From the NCBI RefSeq assembly GCF_013177735.1, contig NZ_WOEZ01000059.1, positions 1-48,870 of the forward strand: a stretch of DNA of 48,870 nt, read 5' to 3'. This stretch comes from Paraburkholderia elongata (GTDB lineage: Bacteria > Pseudomonadota > Gammaproteobacteria > Burkholderiales > Burkholderiaceae). A program made the position numbers and the translations under genes. Positions 33,865 to 45,931 of this stretch are shown here, one piece after another. A model generated the notes under the pieces. It made no database searches and was not told the DNA's origin. It saw only the letters and a list, made by a program, of their open reading frames with translations. Position 1 is the stretch's first letter; every line of letters starts with the position of its first letter.

Positions 33865-34890
33865 TCAGTGTCGGGAAGGACGAAACAGCGCAACGAGATT
33901 GCGCACCTTGACGAGATAGTTGTCCAGTTCCTCCAGTGCCGCGACGGCTTCCGGATATGTCGTCTGAACAAAGCGAATCTTCGTACCAATGCGCGCTTGT
34001 GCAAGACGCCACAAATCCGCCTCGATCACGGTGCCGATCTTCGGATAGCCGCCCGATGGCTGCGCATCCCGAAGCTGAATGATCGGCTGTCCGCTATGCG
34101 GCACCTGGATCACGCCCGGCACGATTCCGTGCGAGCGCTTTTCGACCGTATGCGTCGCGATCAATGTCGGACCGGCGAGGCGATATCCGTATCGATCGCT
34201 CTGCGGCGTCACTTTCCACCCGTCGCGCCAGAACGCTGCCAGCGATTCCCGCTCGTAGCAGTCGTATTCCGCGGCGGGCAGCACGCGCACCACGGTTTCG
34301 CCTGCTTCGGCTGCGGGCAGGGATAACGGCGCCGGCAACGAGTACTCAGGCGGCACGGTGCCGAAACCCGCGGCGTGCGTAGGATCTTGCAGCGCGGCCA
34401 CGTTGGCCGAGTCGGTCTGGTCCGCCAACCCCACGGCCTTCACCACATCGCCTTTCTGCAATTGACGCCCGTTGTAGCCGCCGAACTGGCCGCGCAATTG
34501 CGTGCTGCGCGAACCGAGCACCACGGGCACGTCCACGCCACCCGCAAGCGACAAATAACAGCGCGTGCCGCTGGCCGGCACGCCGATCGTCAGCACGTCG
34601 CCCTGTTTCGCCTGCACGGTCCACCACGGCAACACGGGCCGCTCGCCCAGCCGGGCCGAGCAATCGGCGCCGGTGATGGCGAACGCCAGGTCTTCAAGAA
34701 ACCGGATACGGAACGGAAACATCGGAATTTCGATGCCGGCCGCGTCGTCAGGATTACCGAGCAACAGATTGCCGATCGTGAGCGCTAGCCGGTCCATCGC
34801 GCCGGCCGTTCCGACACCGTAACGCAGATAGCCTTCACGCCCCTGGTCCTGCACCGTCGCGAGCGCGGTCGAAGACAAGATCTCGATCAT
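33865..34890 (-). CDS. pxpC: Biotin-dependent carboxyltransferase family protein, 5-oxoprolinase subunit C
   Basis: A 341-residue KipA/PxpC-family protein: IEILSSTALATVQDQGREGYLRYGVGTAGAMD at the start, GIEIPMFPFRIRFL, and the late GIVPGVIQVPHSGQPIIQLRDAQPSGGYPKIGTV signature. Its fold is the cyclophilin-like carboxyltransferase/allophanate-hydrolase subunit 2. It overlaps pxpB by 4 nt (34887-34890), as usual for this pair, which acts as one catalytic unit. Confidence 0.93.
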   Translation of the reverse strand: MIEILSSTALATVQDQGREGYLRYGVGTAGAMDRLALTIGNLLLGNPDDAAGIEIPMFPFRIRFLEDLAFAITGADCSARLGERPVLPWWTVQAKQGDVLTIGVPASGTRCYLSLAGGVDVPVVLGSRSTQLRGQFGGYNGRQLQKGDVVKAVGLADQTDSANVAALQDPTHAAGFGTVPPEYSLPAPLSLPAAEAGETVVRVLPAAEYDCYERESLAAFWRDGWKVTPQSDRYGYRLAGPTLIATHTVEKRSHGIVPGVIQVPHSGQPIIQLRDAQPSGGYPKIGTVIEADLWRLAQARIGTKIRFVQTTYPEAVAALEELDNYLVKVRNLVALFRPSRH

Positions 34891-35645
34891 TGAACAATCC
34901 TCTCGACGCGAAAACGGATCATGTCGCCGGGTGCCAGCGTGGCCGGGTTGTCACGCGCCGGGTCGAAGAACGACATCGACGTATGCCCGATGGTGTTCCA
35001 GCCGCTCGGTCCCGCCGATGCCGAGACCCCGGTCTGTACGCCACCGATCGACACCGCGCCGCCAGGCAGCCCCAACACCGGCACCTTGCGCCGCGGTGTG
35101 GCGATACGCGGATCCATGCCACCCAGGTAGCAGTAGCCCGGATGGCTGCCGAGCGCATAGACCGTGTACAGCGGCGCGCAATGCAATTGCACGACCTCAT
35201 CGACAGACAAACCGGTGTGATTCACCACGTCCAGCAGATGCGGTCCAAACTCGCCGCCATATTCCACTGGCAACTCCACCACCTTCCCTTCGATCTGCAA
35301 CTCGCCCGCCGCGGCCCACGCATCGCACAGTGCAGCACCGAAAGAATCCGGATCCGCGGGCGGCGTGGAAAACGTCAGCATCAGATTGGTCACGCCCGGC
35401 ACCGCTTCACGTACGCCCGGCCATGATTCGACCACGCGGGCGAGCGTCCAGATGCGGCGCTGCGTACGCAGATCGAGTGCGCCGGGTGCTTCGAACAGCA
35501 TGGCCGTCGTACCCAGCATGCTGATGCAAAGCGGCTGCTCCGATTCATCCTGTTTCATTGCAAGGGCGGTCCTCTGTGAATCCAGCCGTAGCCGCTCGAC
35601 TGTGTCCGCGTGCGCGATCGACGCATGTTCAACGGTCAGCGTCAT
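34887..35645 (-). CDS. pxpB: 5-oxoprolinase subunit B (KipI / allophanate hydrolase subunit 1 family)
   Basis: A 252-residue protein from ATG at 35645 (MTLTVEHAS) with GGAG upstream; the frame stays open 25 codons further but that segment belongs to the transposable element border. Family motifs: VRLHCAPLY-like VVQLHCAPLYTVYALGSHPGYCYLGGMDPR, then PRRKVPVLGLPGGAVSIGG and PSGWNTIGHT. The N-terminal 60 residues are longer than in short KipI proteins. It forms a complex with PxpC. In the ancestral operon accC was directly upstream; a TnpB element now separates them. Confidence 0.92.
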   Translation of the reverse strand: MTLTVEHASIAHADTVERLRLDSQRTALAMKQDESEQPLCISMLGTTAMLFEAPGALDLRTQRRIWTLARVVESWPGVREAVPGVTNLMLTFSTPPADPDSFGAALCDAWAAAGELQIEGKVVELPVEYGGEFGPHLLDVVNHTGLSVDEVVQLHCAPLYTVYALGSHPGYCYLGGMDPRIATPRRKVPVLGLPGGAVSIGGVQTGVSASAGPSGWNTIGHTSMSFFDPARDNPATLAPGDMIRFRVERIVQ

Positions 35646-35758
35646 CTGTGTCTCCGAGAAACCTCGGCCCTCAGGCCGGGGAGGTAAGGAGACGGTTTTG
35701 ACGTTACTTCCGTGCTCCACTTGACAGTCCCAAACATCTCAATGGTATGGTCTGGTGA

Positions 35759-36892
35759 ATGGAAATCAAGCGCGCATACCGATTCCGGTTCTACCCAACG
35801 CCCAGGCAGGAAGTGATTCTTGCGAGGACGTTTGGATGCGCGCGCTTCGCCTATAACCACATGCTCCGGCAGCGCACCGATGCGTGGAATGAGCGGCAGG
35901 AACGCATGGGTTATCACGAGACCTCCGCTGCGTTGACGGCGCTCAAAAAGACCGAAGAGCATGCCTGGCTAAACGAAGTGAGTTCGGTTCCCGTGCAGCA
36001 GGCGCTTCGGCATCTGCAAACTGCGTTCACCAACTTTTTTGCCGGGCGGGCGAAGTACCCGAGTTTCAGGCGCAAGGATGGCCGGCAGTCGGCCGAATAC
36101 ACCACGAGTGCTTTCAGGTGGGACGGTACGGTGCTCAGGCTGGCGAAGATGGATGAGCCGCTCGCGATCCGCTGGTCACGCGCGATCCCGAAAGGCGCGA
36201 AGGTAACGACCGTTACCGTGTCGAAGGATACGGCGGGCCGATACCACGTCTCCATGCTCTGCGACGACGTGGTGAACGCGCGCCCGGTCGCCGCTGGAAA
36301 GATCGGCATCGACCTGGGGCTGACCCATTTCGCGATTCTTTCGAACGGCGAGAAGATTGCCGCGCCGAACGTGTTCCGCAAGAACGAGGCGAAGCTCGCA
36401 AGGTTGTCGCGGCGTCTCGCGAAGAAGCAGAAGGGCTCGGCCAATCGCAGGAAGGCAAAGCTCAAGGTCGCACGCATGCATGCCCGGACGGCAGACTCCC
36501 GCAGTGACTTCCTGCACAAACTTTCGACCCGGTTGATCAACGAGAACCAGGTGATCGCCATCGAAAGCCTGTCCGTCAGGAACATGCAGAAGAACCGTTG
36601 CCTGTCGAAGTCGATCAGCGATGCAAGCTGGTCCGAGTTCAGGCGACAACTGGAGTACAAAGCACAGTGGTATGGGCGCACGCCGATCGGTATCGACCGC
36701 TGGTATCCATCCAGCAGGCGATGCAGTGACTGCGGGCATACCGTCGCCAGAATGTCGTTGAAGGTCCGTGCATGGACCTGCCCGCAATGCGGGGCAATCC
36801 ACGATCGCGACGTCAACGCTGCGCGTAATGTTCTGGCCGCCGGGCTGGCGGTGTCAGCCCATGGAGAAAGCGTAAGTCCCATGTCTCTTTGA
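35759..36892 (+). CDS. tnpB: RNA-guided endonuclease TnpB
   Basis: A 377-residue full-length TnpB. The N-terminal WED-like start is MEIKRAYRFRFYPTPRQEVI. The RuvC catalytic residues are all present: Asp185 in GIDLGLTHFA, Glu269 in IAIESLSVRNM and Asp351 in DRDVNAARN. A zinc ribbon is formed by Cys322/Cys325 and Cys341/Cys344 (CSDCGH, CPQCG). TnpB uses an RNA made from the element's right end to cut the empty donor site and help retain the element. The reading frame is intact, so activity is plausible. Confidence 0.92.
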   Translation: MEIKRAYRFRFYPTPRQEVILARTFGCARFAYNHMLRQRTDAWNERQERMGYHETSAALTALKKTEEHAWLNEVSSVPVQQALRHLQTAFTNFFAGRAKYPSFRRKDGRQSAEYTTSAFRWDGTVLRLAKMDEPLAIRWSRAIPKGAKVTTVTVSKDTAGRYHVSMLCDDVVNARPVAAGKIGIDLGLTHFAILSNGEKIAAPNVFRKNEAKLARLSRRLAKKQKGSANRRKAKLKVARMHARTADSRSDFLHKLSTRLINENQVIAIESLSVRNMQKNRCLSKSISDASWSEFRRQLEYKAQWYGRTPIGIDRWYPSSRRCSDCGHTVARMSLKVRAWTCPQCGAIHDRDVNAARNVLAAGLAVSAHGESVSPMSL

Positions 36893-36951
36893 GATGATGT
36901 TGGGTTGCATTCCTTGAAGTGGGAATCCCCTTCCTTCAGGTAGGGGGAATG

Positions 36952-36955
<4 letters not shown>
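36800..36955 (+). ncRNA. Predicted right-end (omega/re) RNA of the TnpB element
   Basis: By family rule the guide RNA scaffold covers the 3' end of tnpB and the downstream right end. Here 36909-36949 can fold into an ATTCC/GGAAT stem and an ATCCCC/GGGGGAAT stem, and CCTTGAAG (36912-36919) can pair with CTTCAGG in the second loop, a pseudoknot-like pattern. The guide would start just after 36955, in the accC flank. The 5' boundary is a guess. Confidence 0.4.
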
Positions 36956-38304
<1,349 letters not shown>

Positions 38305-38310
38305 GGTCGA

Positions 38311-38808
38311 TCAGCCGATCCGAAACAGCGGTTGCCCGGATTCCACTTCGCTGCCCGGAGCCACAAGAATCTCCAGAATAGCGCCGCTGAGCTCGGACTC
38401 GATCGCGTTGAACATCTTCATTGCCTCGATCGTGCAGAGCACCTGCCCTTCTTCGATCGTGTCACCGGGATTCACGAAGGGCGCCTCGCCGGGCGCCGGT
38501 GTCAGATGAACGACGCCGAACATGGGTGCACGAACGAGTTGCGGCTCGGTTTCGGTTGCAGGGGTTGCGGGGAGTGCGTCGACTGACGACGCCGGCCCAG
38601 CGAGCGGAGCTTGAGCCTCTTTGGCCCCTTGCGCATCCGGGGCAGACGTCGTGGCTACACGCTCATCGCCCGCTAACGCGTCAGCCCGTTTGCCGCGACG
38701 TTTCGCCTTCACAAGCTTGACCCGTTCCTCGCCCTCGATGACTTCGAGCTTGGCTAGCGGAGATTCCGCCAGCAGGTCGATAAGCGCCTTAATCTTCTGG
38801 AGATCCAT
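38311..38808 (-). CDS. accB: Biotin carboxyl carrier protein (AccB-like)
   Basis: A 165-residue carrier: N-terminal MDLQKIKALIDLLAESPLAKLEV, a basic segment (KAKRRGKRAD), a long Ala/Pro linker, and the biotinyl domain with IEAMKMFNAIESELSG, where Lys131 is the biotinylation site. The basic patch and long linker are longer than in a minimal carrier. It is the first gene of the operon accB-accC-pxpB-pxpC-(Lys-less paralogue)-pxpA, with a leader of about 155 nt from the Nac-type promoter. Confidence 0.92.
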   Translation of the reverse strand: MDLQKIKALIDLLAESPLAKLEVIEGEERVKLVKAKRRGKRADALAGDERVATTSAPDAQGAKEAQAPLAGPASSVDALPATPATETEPQLVRAPMFGVVHLTPAPGEAPFVNPGDTIEEGQVLCTIEAMKMFNAIESELSGAILEILVAPGSEVESGQPLFRIG

Positions 38809-38831
38809 CTTTGAGTCCGTGGCCGGTTGGA

Positions 38832-38855
38832 CGCACGCCGGTCGACTGGCGTGCG
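38832..38855 (-). promoter_or_regulatory. Leader hairpin upstream of accB
   Basis: An 8-bp stem CGCACGCC / GGCGTGCG with an 8-nt loop, 24 nt before the accB start and inside the predicted leader. It could affect translation or be an attenuator-like element; no T-run follows. Confidence 0.4.
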
Positions 38856-38970
38856 CGAAGCGCCGTTGGGGCGGGTCGGCAACTGGATTCGATTTCCAGT
38901 TGTCTCGCCCACGTGACGGCTAGCCTCGTCGCTCCGGCTCACTGCGAACCGGGCGATCGACGATGGACTC

Positions 38971-39035
38971 AATGTATCCGGCGCATAAAATTTGCGCCAA
39001 GACGGTTTGGCTTTGTAGCGATAAGGCGCGCTTAT
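38971..39035 (-). promoter_or_regulatory. Nac-type promoter 1 (accB-accC-pxp operon)
   Basis: Read on the minus strand: palindromic box ATAAG-CGCGC-CTTAT (39035-39021), 20 nt, -35-like TTGGCG, then -10-like TACATT at 38976-38971. The box centre is about 64 nt upstream of the expected start point. The box overlaps the nac stop codon. Confidence 0.7.
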
Positions 39036-39967
39036 GTATCGGCGCTATCGGCGCCGGACTCGAAGCGCACGTCGAGCGCAAGGTCGCCTGCCAGTTCCAG
39101 CAGGATGTCCTTGACGGCCGCGGCGGGCTCGGAAAGAGGCAAATGGTCGGACAGACAGACCGAAAGAGGAATCTTGATGACGGGCGAAACGATACGGCAT
39201 TGCACGACGTCGCCCGCCGCGGCCACGACCCGTGCGGTGGAATCCGGCAGGATGGTCGCACCGATCCCCGCGCTCACCGCCGCCGACAACGTCGACGCCG
39301 ATTCGATTTCGGCCACGACCTTGGGGATCATCTGCACGCGCGCAAATCCCTCGTCCACATACTTGCGCAGATAGTTGTACGGACGCGGCAGCAGCAAAGG
39401 CACGTCGCGCAATTCCGTCACGCCGATCTGCTCCTGCGTGATCCCCATGCTGCGCGGCGCCACGAGGAACAGTTCCTCGTTCATCAGAAGCTGGAACGAC
39501 AGGCCGTGTACGGGCTTATCGCCATACAGCACGGCCATGTCCATACGCCCGTTCATGATCAGCTCGCTGAGCGTCGTGCCGAAATTCTCGTTGATGTAGA
39601 GCAGGATATCCGGATGCCGGGCACGCACGGTACGCAACAGCGGCAACGACAGCGCCGACGCGCCGGTGCCGGGCGCCAGCCCCACCGAAACCTGACCTGA
39701 CAGCGTCTGGCCGGCACTCTTGACGTCGGCCTGAGCCTGTTCGTACTGGCGCAGGATCAGCTGGGCGTGGCGATACAGCGTCGCGCCCGCCTCGGTGGCC
39801 GTGACGCCCCGCTTGGTGCGCACGAGCAGTTGTTGCTGGAACTCGTCTTCGAGCGTGATCAACTGCTGGCTCAGCGCCGGCTGGGCGATATGAAGCACTT
39901 CGGCGGCCTGCGTCAGGCTGCCGATATCGACGATCTTCACGAAGTACTTCAAACGCCGCAGGTTCAC
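39032..39967 (-). CDS. nac: Nac-like LysR nitrogen assimilation regulator
   Basis: A 311-residue LysR protein. The N-terminus MNLRRLKYFVKIVDIGSLTQ and the continuing AAEVLHIAQPALSQQLITLE, LLVRTKRGVTATEAG and LSGQVSVGLAPGT closely match enterobacterial Nac as I recall it. Nac binds ATA-N9-TAT sites and activates sigma-70 promoters of nitrogen-source genes. Three such sites with one fixed geometry lie at 32449, 39021 and 40143, supporting the call. No sigma-54 promoter was recognised before the gene, so its own control may differ from Klebsiella. Confidence 0.85.
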   Translation of the reverse strand: MNLRRLKYFVKIVDIGSLTQAAEVLHIAQPALSQQLITLEDEFQQQLLVRTKRGVTATEAGATLYRHAQLILRQYEQAQADVKSAGQTLSGQVSVGLAPGTGASALSLPLLRTVRARHPDILLYINENFGTTLSELIMNGRMDMAVLYGDKPVHGLSFQLLMNEELFLVAPRSMGITQEQIGVTELRDVPLLLPRPYNYLRKYVDEGFARVQMIPKVVAEIESASTLSAAVSAGIGATILPDSTARVVAAAGDVVQCRIVSPVIKIPLSVCLSDHLPLSEPAAAVKDILLELAGDLALDVRFESGADSADT

Positions 39968-40142
39968 GGTAGTTACGTCTCAACGTTAAGGGATGGCAAC
40001 AATGATAGGGCAAGCGCCGCCCGCCGCACAGTGCTTAAAAAACGTCCGGCCCGCACTGGTCACGCGGAAAAGCCGGCGTATCAGCGTATTCCCGCATGAA
40101 CCTCAGCCAGCAAAGCCGGACGCGCACGCGTACCGTCGTGTC

Positions 40143-40206
40143 ATAAGTGGATGTTATTGCGCCAGCGGAAAGACGTCTTGGCTTGAACTTTTTCGCGCGC
40201 TTAATG
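40143..40206 (+). promoter_or_regulatory. Nac-type promoter 3 (aspartate aminotransferase)
   Basis: Box ATA-AGTGGATGT-TAT at 40143-40157, then exactly 20 nt, then -35-like TTGGCT at 40178-40183 and a weak -10-like CTTAAT/TTAATG at 40200-40206. The CGTCTTGGC sequence around the -35 is shared with promoter 1. It lies in the nac / aminotransferase divergent region. Confidence 0.65.
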
Positions 40207-40240
40207 TGAAGGCTCGTCAAATGCCGTTGAGGAGTCAAGA

Positions 40241-41449
40241 GTGAGTGCATCGCGAATTGCCGCGCGCGTCCAGCGAATCAAACCTTCACCGAGCAGTGCC
40301 GCGGCCGACCGCGCCGCGGAACTGCGGCGGCAGGGAAAAACCATCGTCAACCTCGTGGTCGGCGAACCCGATTTCGACACGCCAGCGCACATTCGCCAAG
40401 CCGCTTTCGAGGCGATGGAGCGTGGCGAAACGCGCTATACGCAAACGGCGGGCACGCCCGCGCTGCGCGCCGCCATTGCCGCCAAGCTGCAACGCGAGAA
40501 CGGCCTTTCGTACGATCCCAAGCACATCATCGTGACGTGCGGCGCCAAACACGCGATCTTCAACGCGCTCGCCATCACCGTGGAAGCAGGCGATGAAGTC
40601 CTGATTCCCGCCCCCTACTGGGTGTCCTACCCGGACATGGCGCTCGCCTGCGACGGCGAGCCGGTCATCGTGCCCTGCACCGAGGAAGATGGCTTCAAAC
40701 TGACGCCCGCCGCCCTCGAAGCCGCAATCACGCCGCGCACGCGCTGGCTGATCATCAATTCGCCGACCAATCCGACCGGCGCGACTTATAGCGCCAAAGA
40801 ACTGCGCGCCCTGGCAGACGTGCTGCTGCGTCACCCGCACGTGCTGGTGATGATGGACGACATCTACGAACACATCCGCTTCGAAGGTGAAGCGTCACAG
40901 CACCTTCTGTCGATCGAACCCGAACTCAGTTCGCGCACCCTGGTCGTCAATGGCGTGTCCAAAACCTACGCGATGACCGGATGGCGCATCGGCTATGCCG
41001 CCGGCCCCGCCGACCTGATCGGGGCCATGGACACGCTTCAGTCCCAATCCACCAGCAACGCCAGCTCGATCAGCCAGGCCGCGGCGCTCGCGGCGCTGAA
41101 CGGCGACCAGACATTCGTGCAGCAATCGGTGCGGACTTACAAGGCGCGCCGCGACCACGCGCTCGAAGCCCTTAACGCGATTCCCGGCATCAGTTGCAAA
41201 ACCCCGGGCGGCGCCTTCTATCTGTATGTCAATTGCAGCGGCATGATCGGCCGCACCACGCCGCAAGGCAAGCGCCTCGAGGGCGACGCGGATGTCGTGC
41301 TGTATCTGCTCGAACACGCCGGTGTCGCCCTGGTTGCCGGATCGGCCTATGGCGTTTCACCTTTCTTCCGGATGTCGATCGCGACGAGCATCGAGACCAT
41401 CGATGAGGGCTGCCGGAAGATTGCCGCCGCGGTCGCTGCGCTGAACTGA
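40241..41449 (+). CDS. Aspartate aminotransferase (class I, subgroup I-beta type)
   Basis: A 402-residue PLP enzyme from GTG at 40241 with GAGGAG upstream. Features: VVGEPDFDTPAHIRQA, substrate-binding NSPTNPTGA, MMDDIYEHI, and VSKTYAMTGWRIGY with the PLP Lys241. Enzymes of this type move the amino group between aspartate and 2-oxoglutarate; some also act on prephenate or aromatic acids. The Nac-type promoter and the adjacent nac gene place it in nitrogen redistribution, for example handling glutamate from 5-oxoproline. Confidence 0.92.
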   Translation: MSASRIAARVQRIKPSPSSAAADRAAELRRQGKTIVNLVVGEPDFDTPAHIRQAAFEAMERGETRYTQTAGTPALRAAIAAKLQRENGLSYDPKHIIVTCGAKHAIFNALAITVEAGDEVLIPAPYWVSYPDMALACDGEPVIVPCTEEDGFKLTPAALEAAITPRTRWLIINSPTNPTGATYSAKELRALADVLLRHPHVLVMMDDIYEHIRFEGEASQHLLSIEPELSSRTLVVNGVSKTYAMTGWRIGYAAGPADLIGAMDTLQSQSTSNASSISQAAALAALNGDQTFVQQSVRTYKARRDHALEALNAIPGISCKTPGGAFYLYVNCSGMIGRTTPQGKRLEGDADVVLYLLEHAGVALVAGSAYGVSPFFRMSIATSIETIDEGCRKIAAAVAALN

Positions 41450-41456
41450 GAGTATG

Positions 41457-41495
41457 GCGACGACGTAAATACGTAACTTAGCGTAGCGTCGTCGC
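41457..41495 (+). terminator. Terminator-like stem after the aminotransferase
   Basis: GCGACGACG (41457-41465) pairs with CGTCGTCGC (41487-41495), with a 21-nt loop and TTTGT following, 8 nt after the stop. Confidence 0.5.
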
Positions 41496-41581
41496 TTTGT
41501 AAAAAGACATGCCGCGCCGAGAGGACGCGGCAGTCGGTTTGGAGTTTTCCACTTTTCGTCAATCTGCAAGGGGATCTATTC

Positions 41582-42694
41582 GTGAAAAAGCACACTTTAG
41601 GCATACTAACTGGTTTAGGATTGGCAATCTCCGGGATCGCGCATGCGCAGTCGAGCGTCACCCTATACGGCATCATCGACGAAGCGGTACGCTACGACAC
41701 CCACCAGAACAAGTCCGGCGGGAAGCTTTTCACGATGGGTAGCGGCGGCGAGATCCAGGGCAGCCGCTGGGGTCTGCAGGGAACCGAGGATCTTGGCGGT
41801 GGGTTAGCCGCCATTTTCCAGCTCGAAGGCGGCTTCACACCGAATACCGGCGTGACGCAGCAATCCACGCCGTCCGGCACTGCCCGCCTGTTTGGCCGCA
41901 CCGCGATGGTGGGGCTGAGCAGCACCACCTTCGGCACGGTGACGCTGGGACGGCAGTACACCCTGGTGCACGAAATGGGATGGACGCACGATATCTATGC
42001 GTTCGCCAATTACACCGGCACAGTCGGCTTTCAGGGCGCCGGATTAACTGGCGGCGGCCGTCTGGACAATAGCGTGCGATATACCTCGCCGACGCTCGCC
42101 GGCTTCACCCTCAAGGGCGCGTATACGTTTGGCGGGGTAGCGGGCAGTATTCACCAGAACTCGTCGCCGGCCGTCAGCCTCTCCTATGACCACGGCCCCT
42201 TGAGCGTCGGCGCGGCCTACCAGATCGTGAACGATATCGGTGGCCTGACGCCTGCAACCAGCACCTACGGCAGCACCTACTTCGGCGTGACGATCCCGGA
42301 CAGCTCGCAAAAGATCTTCACCGCGGGCGCAACCTATAAATTCGGCGCGGCGAAGGTGTTCGGTTCGTATATCTACAGCCACGTCTATCCGGCCGACTAT
42401 CGCAACGACTCCTTCTCCGCCGCGGTCCAGTACTACATCACGCCGGCACTCGTGCTCGATCTGCCGTTCTACATCGACTTCGTCCATCACGCAAGTCAGA
42501 GCGGTACCCGTATCACCACCGGTCCGACGTTCGATTATTTCCTCAGCAAGCGCACCGACGTCTATGCCGGCGTGGACTACAACCACCTGACCGGCGCCTG
42601 GACGACCCTCGCCGCAGCCTCCGGCTCCAACCAGCCGTTTTTCGGCTTCAACTCGCTGTTCGAAGCCACGATCGGTCTGCGTCACAAGTTCTAG
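41582..42694 (+). CDS. Gram-negative porin (OmpC/Burkholderia type)
   Basis: A 370-residue outer-membrane protein from GTG at 41582, preceded by AAGGGG. The signal peptide ends SGIAHAQ. The mature start SSVTLYGIIDEAVRYDTHQN, then SRWGLQGTEDLGGGLAAIFQLEGGF and GRTAMVGLSS are typical of the 16-strand trimeric porins of beta-proteobacteria, and the protein ends with Phe (GLRHKF), the outer-membrane assembly signal. It allows passive entry of small solutes. Confidence 0.94.
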   Translation: MKKHTLGILTGLGLAISGIAHAQSSVTLYGIIDEAVRYDTHQNKSGGKLFTMGSGGEIQGSRWGLQGTEDLGGGLAAIFQLEGGFTPNTGVTQQSTPSGTARLFGRTAMVGLSSTTFGTVTLGRQYTLVHEMGWTHDIYAFANYTGTVGFQGAGLTGGGRLDNSVRYTSPTLAGFTLKGAYTFGGVAGSIHQNSSPAVSLSYDHGPLSVGAAYQIVNDIGGLTPATSTYGSTYFGVTIPDSSQKIFTAGATYKFGAAKVFGSYIYSHVYPADYRNDSFSAAVQYYITPALVLDLPFYIDFVHHASQSGTRITTGPTFDYFLSKRTDVYAGVDYNHLTGAWTTLAAASGSNQPFFGFNSLFEATIGLRHKF

Positions 42695-42885
42695 GATTTT
42701 CCACGATTTGCAGCGTTGAACGTCTGTTCGGTGTCGCCTGACGCCGGCAGACTTCTCCGAAGGCCAACCAAACATCGGGACGCGCAGTCCTGTCCCGATC
42801 GTCCCGATCGTCAACGCGCAGCGCCAGCATCAGAAGGCGGGCCTCGATCCGCCGATTCCGTCCATCCATCCCAGGAGGAACACCC

Positions 42886-44028
<1,143 letters not shown>

Positions 44029-44038
44029 GGAGACCGCC

Positions 44039-44383
44039 ATGGAACTCATCACTCATACCACCACCAATCTCATCACTTTTGTTCTGGCGATCTATGTCGG
44101 TTACCACGTTGTCTGGAACGTGACTCCTGCCCTCCATACGCCTCTGATGGCCGTCACCAACGCGATCTCCGCCATTGTGATTGTCGGCGCCATGCTGGCG
44201 GCAGGACTGACCGTGGGCGGCACCGGCAAGGCATTCGGCGCGTTCGCCGTGGCGCTCGCTGCAGTCAATGTGTTCGGCGGCTTCCTCGTGACTCGTCGCA
44301 TGCTTGAAATGTTCAGGAAAAAAGAGCCTAAAAAGGCCGCCGCAAACAAAGCTGCAAACGAAGTCAACGGAGTCTCGCGATGA
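44039..44383 (+). CDS. pntAB: NAD(P) transhydrogenase alpha subunit, part 2 (membrane)
   Basis: A 114-residue membrane protein with three to four hydrophobic segments ([64 protein letters not shown]) and a Lys/Ala-rich tail. It starts 10 nt after pntAA and overlaps pntB by 4 nt. Confidence 0.94.
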   Translation: MELITHTTTNLITFVLAIYVGYHVVWNVTPALHTPLMAVTNAISAIVIVGAMLAAGLTVGGTGKAFGAFAVALAAVNVFGGFLVTRRMLEMFRKKEPKKAAANKAANEVNGVSR

Positions 44384-45819
44384 GCATGAATGTCGTCACT
44401 TTGTTATACCTTGTCGCCTCTGTATGCTTCATTCAGGCGCTCAAAGGGCTGTCGAATCCGAAAAGCGCCCGGCTGGGCAATGCCTTCGGCATGGTCGGCA
44501 TGGCGCTCGCCATTCTGACCACCATCGCGCTGATCGCGAAACAGGCGTCCTCGCTCGGCTCGGACCTGATGCTTGGACTGACGGTGCTCGTCGTCGCGCT
44601 GATCATCGGCGGTGCGATCGGCACGGTTGTTGCCGCACGCGTCGAGATGACCAAAATGCCCGAGCTGATTGCGGCCATGCACTCGTTGATCGGATTGGCG
44701 GCCGTTTGTATTGCCTATGCGGTGGTCTCCGAGCCGTCCGCTTTCGGGCTGGCCGCAAGCGGCGGCGAGCTGCCGTATGGCAATCGCGTCGAATTGTTCA
44801 TCGGCACCTTTATCGGCGCGATTACGTTCTCCGGGTCGGTGATCGCGTTCGGCAAGCTGTCCGGCAAATACCGCTTCCGCCTGTTTCAGGGCGCACCGGT
44901 CGTCTATCCCGGGCAGCATGCACTCAATCTTGCTCTCGCCATCGCGATGGTCGGCTTCGGGATCGCGTTCTTTCTGACCCAGTCATGGTTGCCCTTCATC
45001 GTCATGACGACGATCGCGTTCGCGCTTGGCGTGCTGATCATCATTCCGATCGGCGGCGCCGACATGCCGGTTGTCGTCTCGATGCTCAACTCGTATTCGG
45101 GCTGGGCTGCCGCGGGCATCGGCTTCTCGCTGAACAACCCCATGCTGATCATTGCCGGATCGTTGGTCGGCTCGTCGGGCGCGATTCTTTCGTACATCAT
45201 GTGTCGGGCGATGAACCGGTCGTTCTTTAGCGTGCTGCTTGGCGGCTTCGGCGCTGAAGCCGCGGTTGAGGGCGGCGCCAAACGGGAACAACGGCCGGTC
45301 AAATCAGGTTCCGCCGACGATGCTGCGTTCCTGCTCGGCAATGCGGAATCCGTCGTTATCGTTCCGGGCTATGGTCTCGCGGTCGCGAGAGCACAGCATG
45401 CGCTGAAGGAGTTGACCGACAAGCTCACCGGCAAGGGCATCGACGTCCGTTATGCGATCCACCCGGTGGCCGGCCGGATGCCGGGCCATATGAACGTGCT
45501 GCTCGCCGAAGCGGAAGTGCCGTACGAACAGGTATTCGAAATGGACGACATCAACGCGGAGTTCGGCCAGACCGATGTTGTGCTCGTGCTCGGCGCCAAC
45601 GACGTGGTCAATCCCGCCGCAAAGACAGATCCGGCGTCGCCGATCGCCGGCATGCCGATCCTGGAGGCCTATAAGGCGCGCACCGTGATCGTCAACAAGC
45701 GGTCGATGGCCTCCGGGTACGCCGGTCTCGACAATGATCTGTTCTATATGGACAAAACGATGATGGTGTTCTCGGACGCCAAGAAGGTCATCGAGAACAT
45801 GACCAAGGCGCTCGAGTGA
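44380..45819 (+). CDS. pntB: NAD(P) transhydrogenase beta subunit
   Basis: A 479-residue protein. The first 270 residues have about eight or nine membrane segments forming the proton path (including [25 protein letters not shown]). The C-terminal domain III binds [42 protein letters not shown] and [12 protein letters not shown]. Translation is coupled to pntAB. The three-gene unit would supply NADPH to the neighbouring reductases. Confidence 0.95.
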   Translation: MSMNVVTLLYLVASVCFIQALKGLSNPKSARLGNAFGMVGMALAILTTIALIAKQASSLGSDLMLGLTVLVVALIIGGAIGTVVAARVEMTKMPELIAAMHSLIGLAAVCIAYAVVSEPSAFGLAASGGELPYGNRVELFIGTFIGAITFSGSVIAFGKLSGKYRFRLFQGAPVVYPGQHALNLALAIAMVGFGIAFFLTQSWLPFIVMTTIAFALGVLIIIPIGGADMPVVVSMLNSYSGWAAAGIGFSLNNPMLIIAGSLVGSSGAILSYIMCRAMNRSFFSVLLGGFGAEAAVEGGAKREQRPVKSGSADDAAFLLGNAESVVIVPGYGLAVARAQHALKELTDKLTGKGIDVRYAIHPVAGRMPGHMNVLLAEAEVPYEQVFEMDDINAEFGQTDVVLVLGANDVVNPAAKTDPASPIAGMPILEAYKARTVIVNKRSMASGYAGLDNDLFYMDKTMMVFSDAKKVIENMTKALE

Positions 45820-45880
45820 GCATCCATAAGCGGCAACTATCGGCCCAGACAACATTGCTCTTTGTCGACCGGAGTATTAA

Positions 45881-45897
45881 ACGCTACCGTATAGCGT
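45881..45897. promoter_or_regulatory. Inverted repeat operator candidate upstream of idnD
   Basis: ACGCTA-CCGTA-TAGCGT, 35 nt before the idnD start. Its size and central CCG are reminiscent of LacI/GntR-type gluconate operators. No matching regulator gene is present in the window. Confidence 0.35.
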
Positions 45898-45931
45898 GCT
45901 GATCCCGCATTCACCGTTATAGGCACTTACC

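Noticed and set aside
35646..35720. N-terminal extension of PxpB through the element border
   Set aside because: The 25 extra residues come from the hairpin region of the mobile element; ATG at 35645 has its own GGAG.
39968..40240. Sigma-54 promoter for nac
   Set aside because: No TGGCAC-N5-TTGC-like match was found on the nac strand in this interval.
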